Shown here in pieces: positions 9,052 through 17,278 of a stretch of 64,000 nucleotides of DNA. The stretch is taken from assembly GCA_963850995.1 (NCBI GenBank), contig CAWKNQ010000004.1, forward strand, positions 310,001 to 374,000, in the 5' to 3' direction. The position numbers and the translations under genes were made by a program. The notes under the pieces were generated by a model, which made no database searches, was not told the origin of the DNA, and worked only from the letters and a program-made list of their open reading frames with translations. Origin of the DNA: Gaiellasilicea sp963850995. GTDB lineage: Bacteria > Actinomycetota > Thermoleophilia > Gaiellales > Gaiellaceae. Each line of letters begins with the position of its first letter. Position 1 is the first letter of the stretch.

Positions 9052-10716
9052 GCCGTCCACTTCGAGCGGCAGCTCGGCCCGCACGGTCGTGCCCCGGCCG
9101 AGCTCGCTCGACACGCGGAGGCGGCCGCCGAGCGCTTCAACTCGATCCGAGAGCCCTCGCAGCCCGGTTCCTCCCGCCGCATTCGCACCCCCGACGCCGT
9201 CGTCGGAGACCTCGACCACGAGCAAGCCGTCGTCGCGGTCGAGGTCGACTCGCGCCCGGCTCGCCGAGGCGTACTTGGCGACGTTCGCGAGCGCCTCCGA
9301 GACGACGTAGAACGCGGCCGCCTCGATCGGCTCGGGCAGCCGCTCCGGTGGCAGGCCCTTCACCTCCACGGGCAAGGTAGCCCGCGTGGCGAGCGCCTCC
9401 ACTGCAGGCGTGAGCCCGTGGTCGGTGAGGACCGCCGGATGGATCCCATGAGCGAGCTCACGGAGCTCCTCGAGCCCGAGCGCCAGCTCGTCGCTCGCCT
9501 CCGCGATCAGCTCCGCCGCGGCCGCCGGGTCCTCGGAGAGCCGCGACCCCGCGATGCGAAGCCGGAGCGAGAGCGAGACCAGCCGTTGCTGTGCACCGTC
9601 GTGGAGGTTCCGCTCGAGCCGCCGCCGCTCGGCGTCGCCGGCCTGGACGATGCGCGCACGCGACGCCGTCAGCTGCTCACGGGCCTCGGCGTTCGCGAGC
9701 GCGACCGCTACGAGGCTCGTGAACTTCTCGAGCCGCTCCTCGACGCCGGGTGGAAATCGGCCGAGGCCGCGGCCGATCGAGATCAAGGTAGCGCCCCAGA
9801 GCCGCCCCGACACCACGATCGGAGCGGCCACTCTCGAACTCACGCCGGAGGCGAGCATGCGCTCTCGAAGGTCGGACGGCTCCGTCTCCGGGTCGATCCG
9901 CACCGTTACACCAGTCTGCGCGACGCGCGCGATCGCGCCGCCTTCGAACGAAAGCCGAACGCCGAGCGGAGATTCGAAGTCGCCGACCCGCTGCCAGGCT
10001 CCCACGATCACCGCCTCGTCCGCGCCGTCGACGTAGCGCACGGTCGCAGCGGCGTAGGCGCCGAACAGCCGGCCGATCTCCTCCGAGACCAGGCCGAAGA
10101 GCCGCTCGGGGCGCTCCTCGGTCGCAACGGCGACGGCGACGCGGCTGAGGGCGGCCTGCTCGTCGGCCAGCGTCGCGAGCTCCTCACGGGCCTGCGCATT
10201 CGCGATCGCGACGGCGACCAGGCCGGCGAATTGCCCGAGCCGCTCCTCGGCGTTGGGCGCAAACCGGAGGTCGCGCGTGACCGAGACGGCGAGCGCGCCC
10301 CAGATCTCGCCCGCTACGACGATCGGGGCGGCGACGACGGACGTGACGCCGAGCGCAAGCAGGCGCTGGTGGAGCTCGGCGGGCACGCCCGGGTCGTCCG
10401 TGGCCATCCGAGCCGGCGCGCCGGTTCGCGCAACCTGGGCGAGCAGGGCGCCCTCCTCGATCACGACGACCGTGCCGGCGCCGGGGATCTCCACACCCGC
10501 CTCGCTCCACTTGCCGACGATGATCCCCTCGTGCGGAGCCGGCCCGAAACACACGAGGTTCGCCGCGTCTGCGCCGACGAGGCGGGCGACCTCCTCGGTG
10601 ACGACGTCGAAGACCCGCTCGGCAGCCGACTCGGTCGCGACGGTCACCGCGACGCGCTTCAGCGCCGCCTGCTCCTCGACCAGCGTGCGGAGGTCCGCCG
10701 CGGACATGAGGGTCAT
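9048..10716 (-). CDS. GAF-GAF histidine kinase, NarL-partner (HisKA_3) type
   Basis: Sensor kinase with no membrane segment. GAF domain 1 spans about 25-170 (VTEEVARLVGADAANLVCF) and GAF 2 about 190-340. Then HisKA_3 has the phosphoacceptor His in RRRLERNLHDGAQQRLVSL, and the HATPase has EALANVAKYASA, VSDDGVGGAN and GTGLRGLSDRVEALGG. Start ATG 10716 (MTLMSAADL) or 10707. The frame as read runs on past the expected end, ELPLE. Dropping one A from CGAAGTGG gives ELPLEWTA and a TAG at 9050-9048, so a single-base insertion is inferred. It is last in a minus-strand signalling operon and no NarL-type regulator is adjacent. Confidence 0.82.
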
Positions 10717-10772
10717 CGTCGCACGGGGCCGAGCGCACCGCCAGGCGCCGGAAGCAGAACTAGATGGTCGAT

Positions 10773-11168
10773 CTAGGCCCAGAACGCGTCGAACGCGGCC
10801 TGGTCGAGCGGCTGCGCGCGCACGACCTTCCACCGGCCGTCCTCGAGCTCGACGAGGAGGGCCTGCTCGATGTCGAGCTCGCGTCCGTCCGGCCGCTCGC
10901 CGACGGCGCGGTACACGGCGACGAGATGGTCGTCGTCCGCGACCGTCCAGAGCAGCTCGACGCGGTAGGTGCCGCCGGTGAGCTCGGCAGTCCTGCGCAG
11001 GAACGCGACGATCGCATCGCGGCCTCGGTGCTCCCCGCTGAGCGTCATCGAGCCCGGGACATGCCAGACGGCGTCGTCTGCGAAGAGGTCGAGCAGTGCC
11101 GGTAGGTCGCCCTGTACGAACCGCTCGAATCCCTCGCGCGCGCGGGTCGCGTTCGGATGCTCGCTCAT
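10773..11168 (-). CDS. SnoaL-like / NTF2-fold protein
   Basis: A 131-residue cone-shaped NTF2-like protein: NATRAREGFERFVQGDLPALLDLFADDAVWHVPG is the typical opening helix and strand, with LVAVYRAVGER and a C-terminal strand WKVVRAQPLD. Members bind small molecules or act as enzymes on varied substrates, and the sequence does not tell which. ATG overlaps the stop of the ANTAR regulator (ATGA), and the GAF kinase follows 56 bp downstream, so it is probably cotranscribed with the signalling genes. Confidence 0.78.
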   Translation of the reverse strand: MSEHPNATRAREGFERFVQGDLPALLDLFADDAVWHVPGSMTLSGEHRGRDAIVAFLRRTAELTGGTYRVELLWTVADDDHLVAVYRAVGERPDGRELDIEQALLVELEDGRWKVVRAQPLDQAAFDAFWA

Positions 11169-11731
11169 GCCTCGAGCGTCGCGACGACGGCCTCGGCGAC
11201 GACCTTGAGCGGGCGGCCGGAGACCTGGCTCGCCTTGCGCAGGCGCGCGAAGGCGTCCTGCTCGGAGAGGCCTTCCTTCGCCATCAGGAGCCCCTTCGCG
11301 CGCTCGATCGTCTTGCGCGCGGCGAGGGCGTCGGCGAGCGACTCCGCCTCTTCGCGCAGCGCGACGAGCTCGTCGTGACGCGCACGCGCCGTCTCGATCG
11401 CCGGCAGCAGGTCGGTCTCGCGGAACGGCTTGACCAGATAGCCGAACACCCCCGCCTCGACCGCGCGCGCGACGAGCTCGCGCTCGCCGTAGGCGGTCAC
11501 CATCACGATCGGGATCGGCCGCTCGTCGAGGATCCGCTTCGCGGCCTCGATCCCGTCGAGCCGCGGCATCTTCACGTCGAGCACCGCGAGGTCGGGGTGC
11601 TCGGAGTGGGCGAGCGCCACCGCTTCCTCACCGTCCTTCGCCTCCGCGCAGACCTCGAACCCGGCCGACTCGAGCAGCGCCCGCAGGTCCATCCTGATGA
11701 TGGTCTCGTCCTCGGCAATGAGAATCCTCAC
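11165..11731 (-). CDS. pdtaR: ANTAR-domain response regulator, PdtaR-like
   Basis: 188 residues. The receiver domain (1-120) has acidic pocket residues at E7-D8, phosphoacceptor Asp52 in LAVLDVKMPRLDG, Thr in MVTAYG and Lys in YLVKPF. A coiled linker leads to the ANTAR RNA-binding domain (about 130-185, ADALAARKTIERAKGLLMAKEGLSEQDAFARLRKAS). ANTAR proteins bind paired hexaloop hairpins in nascent RNA and prevent transcription termination. GTG start overlaps the kinase stop (GTGA). Together with the kinase just upstream it forms a PdtaS-PdtaR type pair. Confidence 0.9.
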   Translation of the reverse strand: MRILIAEDETIIRMDLRALLESAGFEVCAEAKDGEEAVALAHSEHPDLAVLDVKMPRLDGIEAAKRILDERPIPIVMVTAYGERELVARAVEAGVFGYLVKPFRETDLLPAIETARARHDELVALREEAESLADALAARKTIERAKGLLMAKEGLSEQDAFARLRKASQVSGRPLKVVAEAVVATLEA

Positions 11732-13131
11732 GCCGGAAAGACCACCTCGGCGCGCAAGCCGGGCTCGCTCGTCAGCTCGATCGTCCCCTGGAGCTCGTCG
11801 CGCACGAGCGCACGCACGATCGAGAGCCCCGTGCCCGAGTCGCCGCCCTCGAAGCCGCGGCCGTCGTCGGCGATCGCGAGGGTGACGTCGCCGTTGCGCT
11901 GGGCGAGCTCGATCCGGACGCTCGAGCCGCCGTGCTCGAGCGCGTTGCCGAAGAGCTCGCAGAAGACGAGCGCCAGCGCCGTCGCGCGGTCGCCGGCGAG
12001 GGAGACGCGCTCCAGCCGGGCCTCGACGGACTTGCCCTCGACGAGCCCCTGGACCAGCATCGCGCGGAGGCGGTCGATCAGCTCGTCGAGCTCGACGTCG
12101 TCTTCCCGGTGCTCGGTGAGGACCTCGTGGACGGCGGCGATCGCGAGGATCCGGTTGACAGAGTCGTCGAGCGCCTTGCGCGCGTCGACGTTCGGCGCGC
12201 GCGCCTGCAGGCGCAGCAGCGAGGCGACGGTCTGGAGGTTGTTCTTGACCCGGTGGTGAATCTCCTGGGCGAGGACGCCGCGCATGACCGCACGGCCGTG
12301 CTCGAGCGCAACGGCGGCGTGGTGGGCGATCGCCTCGAGCAGCGCGCGGTCGTCCTCGGAGAACGGCGTATCACGGTCGCAGACGAGCTCGCCGATCTGA
12401 CGGCGCTTCCACCTGAGCGGCAGGCGCAGCGCGTGCGCGCCCGCACGTCCCTCCGGCCACGCGATCTCGCCGTCCTCGAGCACGAGGGCGGCTCCGGTCG
12501 CCCCCACCGCCCCCATGGTGGTCTTCACGATCGCCTCCAGCGACTCCTCGAGGTAGAGCGACTCCGAGACGGCCTCGGAGATCCGGGCGAGCGCCTCCAG
12601 CTCGTGCACGCGCCGCTGCGCCTCGGCGTAGAGCTTTGCGTGCTCGAGCGACTGCGCGACCTGCGCGGCGATCGCGAGCAGGAGGTCGATCTCCGCCTCC
12701 GTGTAGGCGCGCGGCTCGCGCGTGCGGACGTTGAGCGCTCCTTCGAGCTTGTCGCGGGAGAGAATGGGCACAGCCAGGATCGATTCGTACTCGTCCTCGG
12801 GCAGGTTCGGGAAAAGCTTGAAGCGCGGGTCGAGATGCGCGCGCGCGGCGATCGCGATCGGGGCTCGATCGGCCGCAGCCGAGCCCGTGATCCCCTCGCC
12901 CGGCCGGAGCCGCGGGCGCCGCGTCATCTCCTCGACGCGCGTGCCGTGCGTCGCGCGGAGGACGAGCTCGTCGGCGCGCTCGTCGTAGAGGTAGACGAAG
13001 CAGGCGTCGGCCTCGAGCGCCTCGGCGACCTTGCGCGCGACGAGCTCGAGCACCTCCTCGAGATCGAGCGTCGAGTTGACCGCCGCGATGGTCTCGGTCA
13101 GGAGACGGAGGTGTCGTGCGGGCGCGTCCAC
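11728..13131 (-). CDS. pdtaS: PdtaS-like sensor histidine kinase (GAF, HisKA_2)
   Basis: 467 residues, soluble. The N-terminal GAF domain (about 20-170) contains ADACFVYLYDERADELVL and GEGITGSAA. A second GAF/PAS-like region (about 175-275) follows. HisKA_2 has EIHHRVKNNLQTVASLLRLQ, the HWE/PdtaS-type dimerisation motif with the phosphoacceptor His. HATPase: ELFGNALEHG, ADDGRGFEGG, GTGLSIVRALV. Start GTG 13131. It phosphorylates the ANTAR regulator encoded next (family knowledge plus overlap). The signal sensed by the GAF domain cannot be read from sequence. Confidence 0.88.
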   Translation of the reverse strand: MDAPARHLRLLTETIAAVNSTLDLEEVLELVARKVAEALEADACFVYLYDERADELVLRATHGTRVEEMTRRPRLRPGEGITGSAAADRAPIAIAARAHLDPRFKLFPNLPEDEYESILAVPILSRDKLEGALNVRTREPRAYTEAEIDLLLAIAAQVAQSLEHAKLYAEAQRRVHELEALARISEAVSESLYLEESLEAIVKTTMGAVGATGAALVLEDGEIAWPEGRAGAHALRLPLRWKRRQIGELVCDRDTPFSEDDRALLEAIAHHAAVALEHGRAVMRGVLAQEIHHRVKNNLQTVASLLRLQARAPNVDARKALDDSVNRILAIAAVHEVLTEHREDDVELDELIDRLRAMLVQGLVEGKSVEARLERVSLAGDRATALALVFCELFGNALEHGGSSVRIELAQRNGDVTLAIADDGRGFEGGDSGTGLSIVRALVRDELQGTIELTSEPGLRAEVVFPA

Positions 13132-13219
13132 CCGCCCGATTGTAGGCGCGCCGTCCCTAACAAACTCCTTACGGAACGAGCCGGAGAATCTTCACGGAGC
13201 GGGAATAGGTTCTCGACGG

Positions 13220-13471
13220 ATGAGCACTCTCGAGCTCGATCTTCGCGGCGTCAAAGGCTTCCTGGTCGCAGACGTGCGCGGCCGTGTGATCGGCCGGGTC
13301 GAGGCGCCGATGTACGGCTCGCAGCCGGACGTCCCGGATGCGCTCGCCGTCCGGTCGGGTTTCCTCCGCGGCCGCCGGCTCGTTCCCGCCGACGTGATCG
13401 GCGAGATCGACGAGGGCTCGCGCGTGATCGGCCTGCGCGTCCTGCGCGAGTCGATCGCCAAGTTCCTTTAG
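13220..13471 (+). CDS. PRC-barrel-like small protein
   Basis: 83 residues: STLELDLRGVKGFLVADVRGRVIGRVEAP followed by GRRLVPADVIGEIDEGSRVIGLRV. This is the six-strand PRC-barrel pattern found in RimM and in many small actinobacterial proteins. Start ATG 13220 lies about 90 bp from the divergent pdtaS start. The function is unknown; an isolated PRC-barrel protein is usually a protein-interaction module. It is followed by a region packed with hairpins, then the convergent glnA. Confidence 0.72.
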   Translation: MSTLELDLRGVKGFLVADVRGRVIGRVEAPMYGSQPDVPDALAVRSGFLRGRRLVPADVIGEIDEGSRVIGLRVLRESIAKFL

Positions 13472-13510
13472 CCCCACCCCGGGTTTTCGCGCGAGCGGAG
13501 CGACGCGCAA

Positions 13511-13585
13511 CGTCGCATCGGTCGCTGCCTGAGACGGGCGGAGCGGGATTCATTCCCGCGCAGCCCCGCAGCGCTCGATGCGACG
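13511..13585. repeat. 75-nt fold-back structure between PRC-barrel gene and glnA
   Basis: Outer arms CGTCGCATCG (13511-13520) and CGATGCGACG (13576-13585) pair perfectly. After a two-base mismatch the stem continues CGCTGC/GCAGCG. An inner hairpin, GCGGGA-TTCAT-TCCCGC, sits inside. It has no coding potential. It may be a palindromic repeat element or part of the 3' end of the upstream transcript; no second copy was seen in this window. Confidence 0.5.
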
Positions 13586-13605
13586 CGGCGAAGAAGAAGG
13601 GGGCT

Positions 13606-13632
13606 CACGGGGGAAACATGGTTTCCCCCGTG
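13606..13632. terminator. 12-bp perfect hairpin, likely bidirectional terminator
   Basis: CACGGGGGAAAC and GTTTCCCCCGTG pair perfectly around ATG. It lies between the convergent PRC-barrel gene and glnA. There is no T-run, so a terminator role is inferred from position and stability. Confidence 0.5.
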
Positions 13633-13640
13633 CTCTAACG

Positions 13641-13669
13641 ACTACGGGCTCCACTAAGGAGCCCGCAGT
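13641..13669. terminator. hairpin downstream of glnA
   Basis: ACTACGGGCTCC and GGAGCCCGCAGT pair with one mismatch around ACTAA. A further hairpin, GCGGCGCT-CGCCT-AGCGCCGC, follows at 13688-13708, next to the glnA stop at 13746. Together with 13606-13632 these form a stack of stable stems separating the convergent units. Confidence 0.5.
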
Positions 13670-13745
13670 CGGCCGTCAGTTAAGGTCGCGGCGCTCGCCT
13701 AGCGCCGCAGCCTGCGAGCAGTATGGCCCTGCGACCGCTCCGTGT

Positions 13746-15104
13746 CTAGAGCACCGCCAGGTACTTGTCGAGCTCCCACTGCGTCAGCTGGATCCGGTAG
13801 TCGTCCCACTCGGCCCGCTTCAGCTTCACGTAGTTGTCGAAGATGTGGTCGCCGAACGCCTTGCGCAAGAGCTCGGAGCGGGAGAACTCGTCGATCGCCT
13901 CGCCGAGCGTCTCCGGCAGGGAGACGATCCCGCGCTCCGTCCGCTGCTCGGGCGTCAGGTGGTAGAGGTTCGTCTCCATCGGCTCCTCGAGCGTGTAGCC
14001 CTGCTCGATCCCCTCGAGCCCCGCGTGCAGGAGGGCGGCGAAGGTGAGGTACGGGTTGCACGCCGGATCGGGGCAGCGGATCTCGGCACGCGTCGCCTGC
14101 TCCGAGCCCGGCTTGTAGAGCGGGATCCGGATCAGCGCCGAGCGGTTCCGCTGCGACCAGGCGACGTACACCGGAGCTTCGTAGCCGGGCACGAGCCGCT
14201 TGTACGAGTTCACCCACTGCGCGAACACTGCCGAGAGCTCCCGTGCGTGGCGGAGCAGCCCGGCGATGAACGCCTTCCCGGCATCGGACAGGTGGTGCTC
14301 GTCGTCTCCGTCGAAGAACGCGTTCCGCCCGTCCGTGAAGAGCGACATGTGCGTGTGCATGCCCGAGCCGTTCTCGCCGAAGAGCGGCTTCGGCATGAAG
14401 GTCGCGTGGTAGCCCGCCTTCTTCGCGACCTCCTTCACGATCAGCCGGTAGGTGATCGTGTGGTCGGCCATGTCGAGCGCGCCGGCGTAGCGCATGTCGA
14501 TCTCGTGCTGCGAGGGTGCCACCTCGTGGTGGTGGTACTCGATCGGGATCCCCATCGATTCGAGCGCCTTGATCGTGTCGTTGCGAAGCTCAGTCGCGGC
14601 GTCCATCGTCGTCATCGCGAAGTAGCCGCCCTCGTCGAGGGTCTCCGTGCCCTTGTCGTCCTGGAAGAGGAAGTACTCGAGCTCGGGACCGACGTTGAAG
14701 GTGTCGAACCCCATCGACTGCATCCGCTCGAGCGCCTGCCGGAGGACGTAGCGCGGGTCGCCCTCGTACGGCGTCCCGTCCGGCCTGACGACGTCGCAGA
14801 TCATCCTGCCGACGGCGCTGCCGCCGTTCGGCATCAGCCGGAACGTCGCCGGGTCGGGAATCGCGACCATGTCCGACTCCTCGATCGCATTGAAGCCCGT
14901 GATCGACGAGCCGTCGAAGCCCATCCCGTCGTCGAGCGCCGCCTCGATCTCGGCCGGGGTAATGGCAAAGCTCTTCAGGTGCCCCTCGAGGTCGGTGAAC
15001 CAGAACAGGACGTACTCGACGTTCTTGTCCTTGATCTCCTCCAGGACGCGGCGCCGCGCCTCCGGATCGGATGTTGCGCGGTGCTTGCTCTCGATCATCG
15101 CCAT
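13746..15104 (-). CDS. glnA: type I glutamine synthetase
   Basis: ATP-dependent synthesis of glutamine from glutamate and ammonia; cytosolic dodecamer in the family. 452 residues. Seen: N-terminal FTDLEGHLKSFAI and GMGFDGSSITGF (beta-grasp), LEYFLF with an active-site Glu, HHEVAPSQHEIDMRYAGA, MPKPLFGENGSGMHTHMSL (NGSGMH loop), RNRSALIRIP and NLYHLTPEQ. A Tyr occupies the NLY position of the adenylylation loop, but whether it is modified cannot be told. ATG 15104 (MAMIES) has GGAGG 7 nt upstream; longer in-frame starts are unlikely. Immediately upstream is a T-tailed hairpin that may control it. Confidence 0.95.
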   Translation of the reverse strand: MAMIESKHRATSDPEARRRVLEEIKDKNVEYVLFWFTDLEGHLKSFAITPAEIEAALDDGMGFDGSSITGFNAIEESDMVAIPDPATFRLMPNGGSAVGRMICDVVRPDGTPYEGDPRYVLRQALERMQSMGFDTFNVGPELEYFLFQDDKGTETLDEGGYFAMTTMDAATELRNDTIKALESMGIPIEYHHHEVAPSQHEIDMRYAGALDMADHTITYRLIVKEVAKKAGYHATFMPKPLFGENGSGMHTHMSLFTDGRNAFFDGDDEHHLSDAGKAFIAGLLRHARELSAVFAQWVNSYKRLVPGYEAPVYVAWSQRNRSALIRIPLYKPGSEQATRAEIRCPDPACNPYLTFAALLHAGLEGIEQGYTLEEPMETNLYHLTPEQRTERGIVSLPETLGEAIDEFSRSELLRKAFGDHIFDNYVKLKRAEWDDYRIQLTQWELDKYLAVL

Positions 15105-15127
15105 GCACGTTCCTCCTTTTGAAAACG

Positions 15128-15163
15128 AAAAAAGCCCCGGAGGCGGAGGTCCGCGTCCGAGGC
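15128..15163 (-). terminator. intrinsic terminator or attenuator in glnA leader
   Basis: On the minus strand GCCTCGGA pairs with TCCGGGGC with an inner CGCGGA/TCCGC stem, followed by six T (15133-15128). It lies 27 nt after the stop of the upstream transporter gene and only about 24 nt before the glnA start codon. It can end the transporter transcript. Because there is no room for a promoter after it, it may also act on glnA transcripts started upstream. Confidence 0.65.
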
Positions 15164-15190
15164 AGCGTCGCCACGAAAGACAGCCGGATT

Positions 15191-16435
15191 CTACACGGTC
15201 GCCGGGTCGGCGGCCAGCTCCGGCTCGCGCCCGTGGTGGCGGATCGCCCGGCCATAGAGCGCGAGCGCCGGGACGAGGGCCGCCGCCGACCCGGCGATCG
15301 CGGCCCGGACGCCGAAGACGTTGCCGATCCCGCCGAGCGCCGGGCCCCCGCCCCATTCGCCGGCGGACTCGAACACGTTCGTCATCGAGAGCACGGTTGC
15401 ACGGACGCTCGAGTCCTTCACGTTCGCGTTCAGCCAGGTCGAGTGCACGGGCGCCGCGAGCGAGCGCGCCAGCCGGGCACCCCAGAAGGCGGCGAGCGCG
15501 AACGCGAACGAGCCAGCTAGGGCGAACGCGAGCAGGCCGGCGATCCGGAGGGCGTCGAAGACGAGGAGCGAGCGTGCCATTCGGGCAGGGCCCATCGCGG
15601 CGAAGCGGCGCACGAGCGGCTGAGCGACGAGGAGGGAGAGCAGCGTCGCCCCGGCGGCGAGGACACCGAACCAGACGACCTGGTCGAGACCGGCGAAGCC
15701 GGGCACGCCGACCTCGAGGAGGAACTGCGCCTCCCAGAGCCGGTCGAAGCCCTCGTCCGAGACGCCGAGGCAGAAGCTGATCCCGACGATCAGCAGCAGG
15801 ATCGGTTGACGACGGATCAGGCCGCCTCCCTGACGAGCCGTGCCGGCCATCGAGGCGACCGCCGAGAGGTCCTCACGTCGCGCCGAGCGGAAGTTGGTCT
15901 CCGGCATGACGAGCGCGAGCGCGCCCGCGAGCACCACGAGCACGATGCCGCCCGCGACGATCGGCAAGCGCAGGTCGACGAGAGCGAGCGCGACGGCGGC
16001 GCCGATCCCGAGCAGCGCGCCGACCCGCGCCGCCTGCGCTCCCACCTGGAACGACCGCCCCGCGTGCTCCGGTCCGACCTCGTCGGTGATCCACGCGTCC
16101 TCGGCGCCGCTCTTGAACGTCCAGGTGAAGCCCATGAAGGCCGCCGCGCCGAGCACGAGGACGACCCCGCCCGCGAAGCCGGTCGCGACGAACCCGAGCC
16201 CGAGGCCGAGCACGCCGAGGATCGTCGAGAGGCGGCGCCCGTACGTGTCGGCGACGACACCCGTCGGGATCTCGAAGACGAAGTACGCCACCTCGAGCGC
16301 CGTCCCGGCGAGCACCAGCTCGAGCGGGCTGAAGTCGAGCTCCTGGATGAAGAAGACCGGGGCGACCGTCCACCCGAGCCCGAACGCGAACGCCTCGACG
16401 CCCCGGTAGCCGAGCCAGACCCGGTGGGCATCCAG
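15191..16435 (-). CDS. major facilitator superfamily transporter
   Basis: About 414 residues with roughly 12 hydrophobic segments. The loop motif FEIPTGVVADTYGRR is the conserved MFS loop 2-3 signature. The frame clearly extends upstream of the first ATG/GTG/TTG (GTG 16315): YRGVEAFAFGLGWTVAPVFF is a perfect first membrane segment. The frame is closed by the TAG of the ABC permease at 16447-16445, and the only candidate start before that segment is CTG 16435. The start is therefore uncertain (rare CTG start or a local sequence error). The substrate is unknown. It lies 9 nt after the ABC permease, so it may be part of the same exporter operon. Confidence 0.75.
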   Translation of the reverse strand: MDAHRVWLGYRGVEAFAFGLGWTVAPVFFIQELDFSPLELVLAGTALEVAYFVFEIPTGVVADTYGRRLSTILGVLGLGLGFVATGFAGGVVLVLGAAAFMGFTWTFKSGAEDAWITDEVGPEHAGRSFQVGAQAARVGALLGIGAAVALALVDLRLPIVAGGIVLVVLAGALALVMPETNFRSARREDLSAVASMAGTARQGGGLIRRQPILLLIVGISFCLGVSDEGFDRLWEAQFLLEVGVPGFAGLDQVVWFGVLAAGATLLSLLVAQPLVRRFAAMGPARMARSLLVFDALRIAGLLAFALAGSFAFALAAFWGARLARSLAAPVHSTWLNANVKDSSVRATVLSMTNVFESAGEWGGGPALGGIGNVFGVRAAIAGSAAALVPALALYGRAIRHHGREPELAADPATV

Positions 16436-16444
16436 GCGCGCACG

Positions 16445-17278
16445 CTATCCCGACCGCTTCAGCTTTCCGTGCTTCTTCGCGTAGATCTCGCCTTGGCGGA
16501 AGACCCAGAGCCCGACCGGAGCCGAAATCGCGCCGATCAGGAGCAGCGGCCAGATCTCGTCCCACATCGTCGTGAGGCCGGCCCCGTTCAGGATCGCGTC
16601 GCGGATCCCGTTGAGGACGTACGTCGCCGGCGAGATCACCGAGAGCCACTGCATCCACTGCGGCAGCACCTCGACCGGGTAGTAGACGCCCGAGACGACG
16701 AGCAGCATGCCCTGCGCGACGAAGCCGAGCTGGGCGCCCTTCTCGGGCGAGATCAGCGGCAGCACGGCGGTCATGATCCCGATGCCGATGAACGCGACCG
16801 AGCCGACCACGAGCACGACGAAGGCGGCGAGGAAGTCGGCCTGCGGCATCTCCAGGTCGAAGAAGAACGCGACGACGATGAAGAGGATGATCGCCCGGAT
16901 CAGCCCGTAGAGCACGGCGAAGAAGCCCGCGCCGGCGAGGTGCATCGCCCGCGAGAGCGGCGCCATGAACGTGTACTCGATCGTCCCCTCCCAGCGCTCC
17001 CACGCGACCGTCTCGGTCATGAACTCGAACAGGATCCCGAGGTAGGCCCAGACGACGGCTCCGATCAGGAGCTGCGTCGTCGTGCGGTTGACGTCGATCT
17101 CGCCGCCGGTCGCCTCGATCCCCTTCGCGATGAACACGATCGTGAGCGTGTTCGCGATCGTCCAGACCATGAAGGCGACGTCCCACCAGATGTAGCGGCG
17201 GGTCAGGTAGACGTTGCGCTCGACGACGCCGCCGAGGCCGATCAGCTCGGCTCTCAACGTTGCCGCTGCTCCTCTCAT
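16445..17278 (-). CDS. ABC-2 type transporter permease
   Basis: 277 residues, six membrane segments, ABC-2 fold: WWDVAFMVWTIANTLTIVFIA, FMTETVAWERWEGTIEYTFM (the conserved amphipathic motif), SGVYYPVEVLPQWMQWLSVISPATYVLNGIRD near the end. ATG overlaps the ATPase stop (ATGA). Permeases of this type export drugs, lipids or polysaccharides; nothing here fixes the substrate. Confidence 0.88.
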   Translation of the reverse strand: MRGAAATLRAELIGLGGVVERNVYLTRRYIWWDVAFMVWTIANTLTIVFIAKGIEATGGEIDVNRTTTQLLIGAVVWAYLGILFEFMTETVAWERWEGTIEYTFMAPLSRAMHLAGAGFFAVLYGLIRAIILFIVVAFFFDLEMPQADFLAAFVVLVVGSVAFIGIGIMTAVLPLISPEKGAQLGFVAQGMLLVVSGVYYPVEVLPQWMQWLSVISPATYVLNGIRDAILNGAGLTTMWDEIWPLLLIGAISAPVGLWVFRQGEIYAKKHGKLKRSG

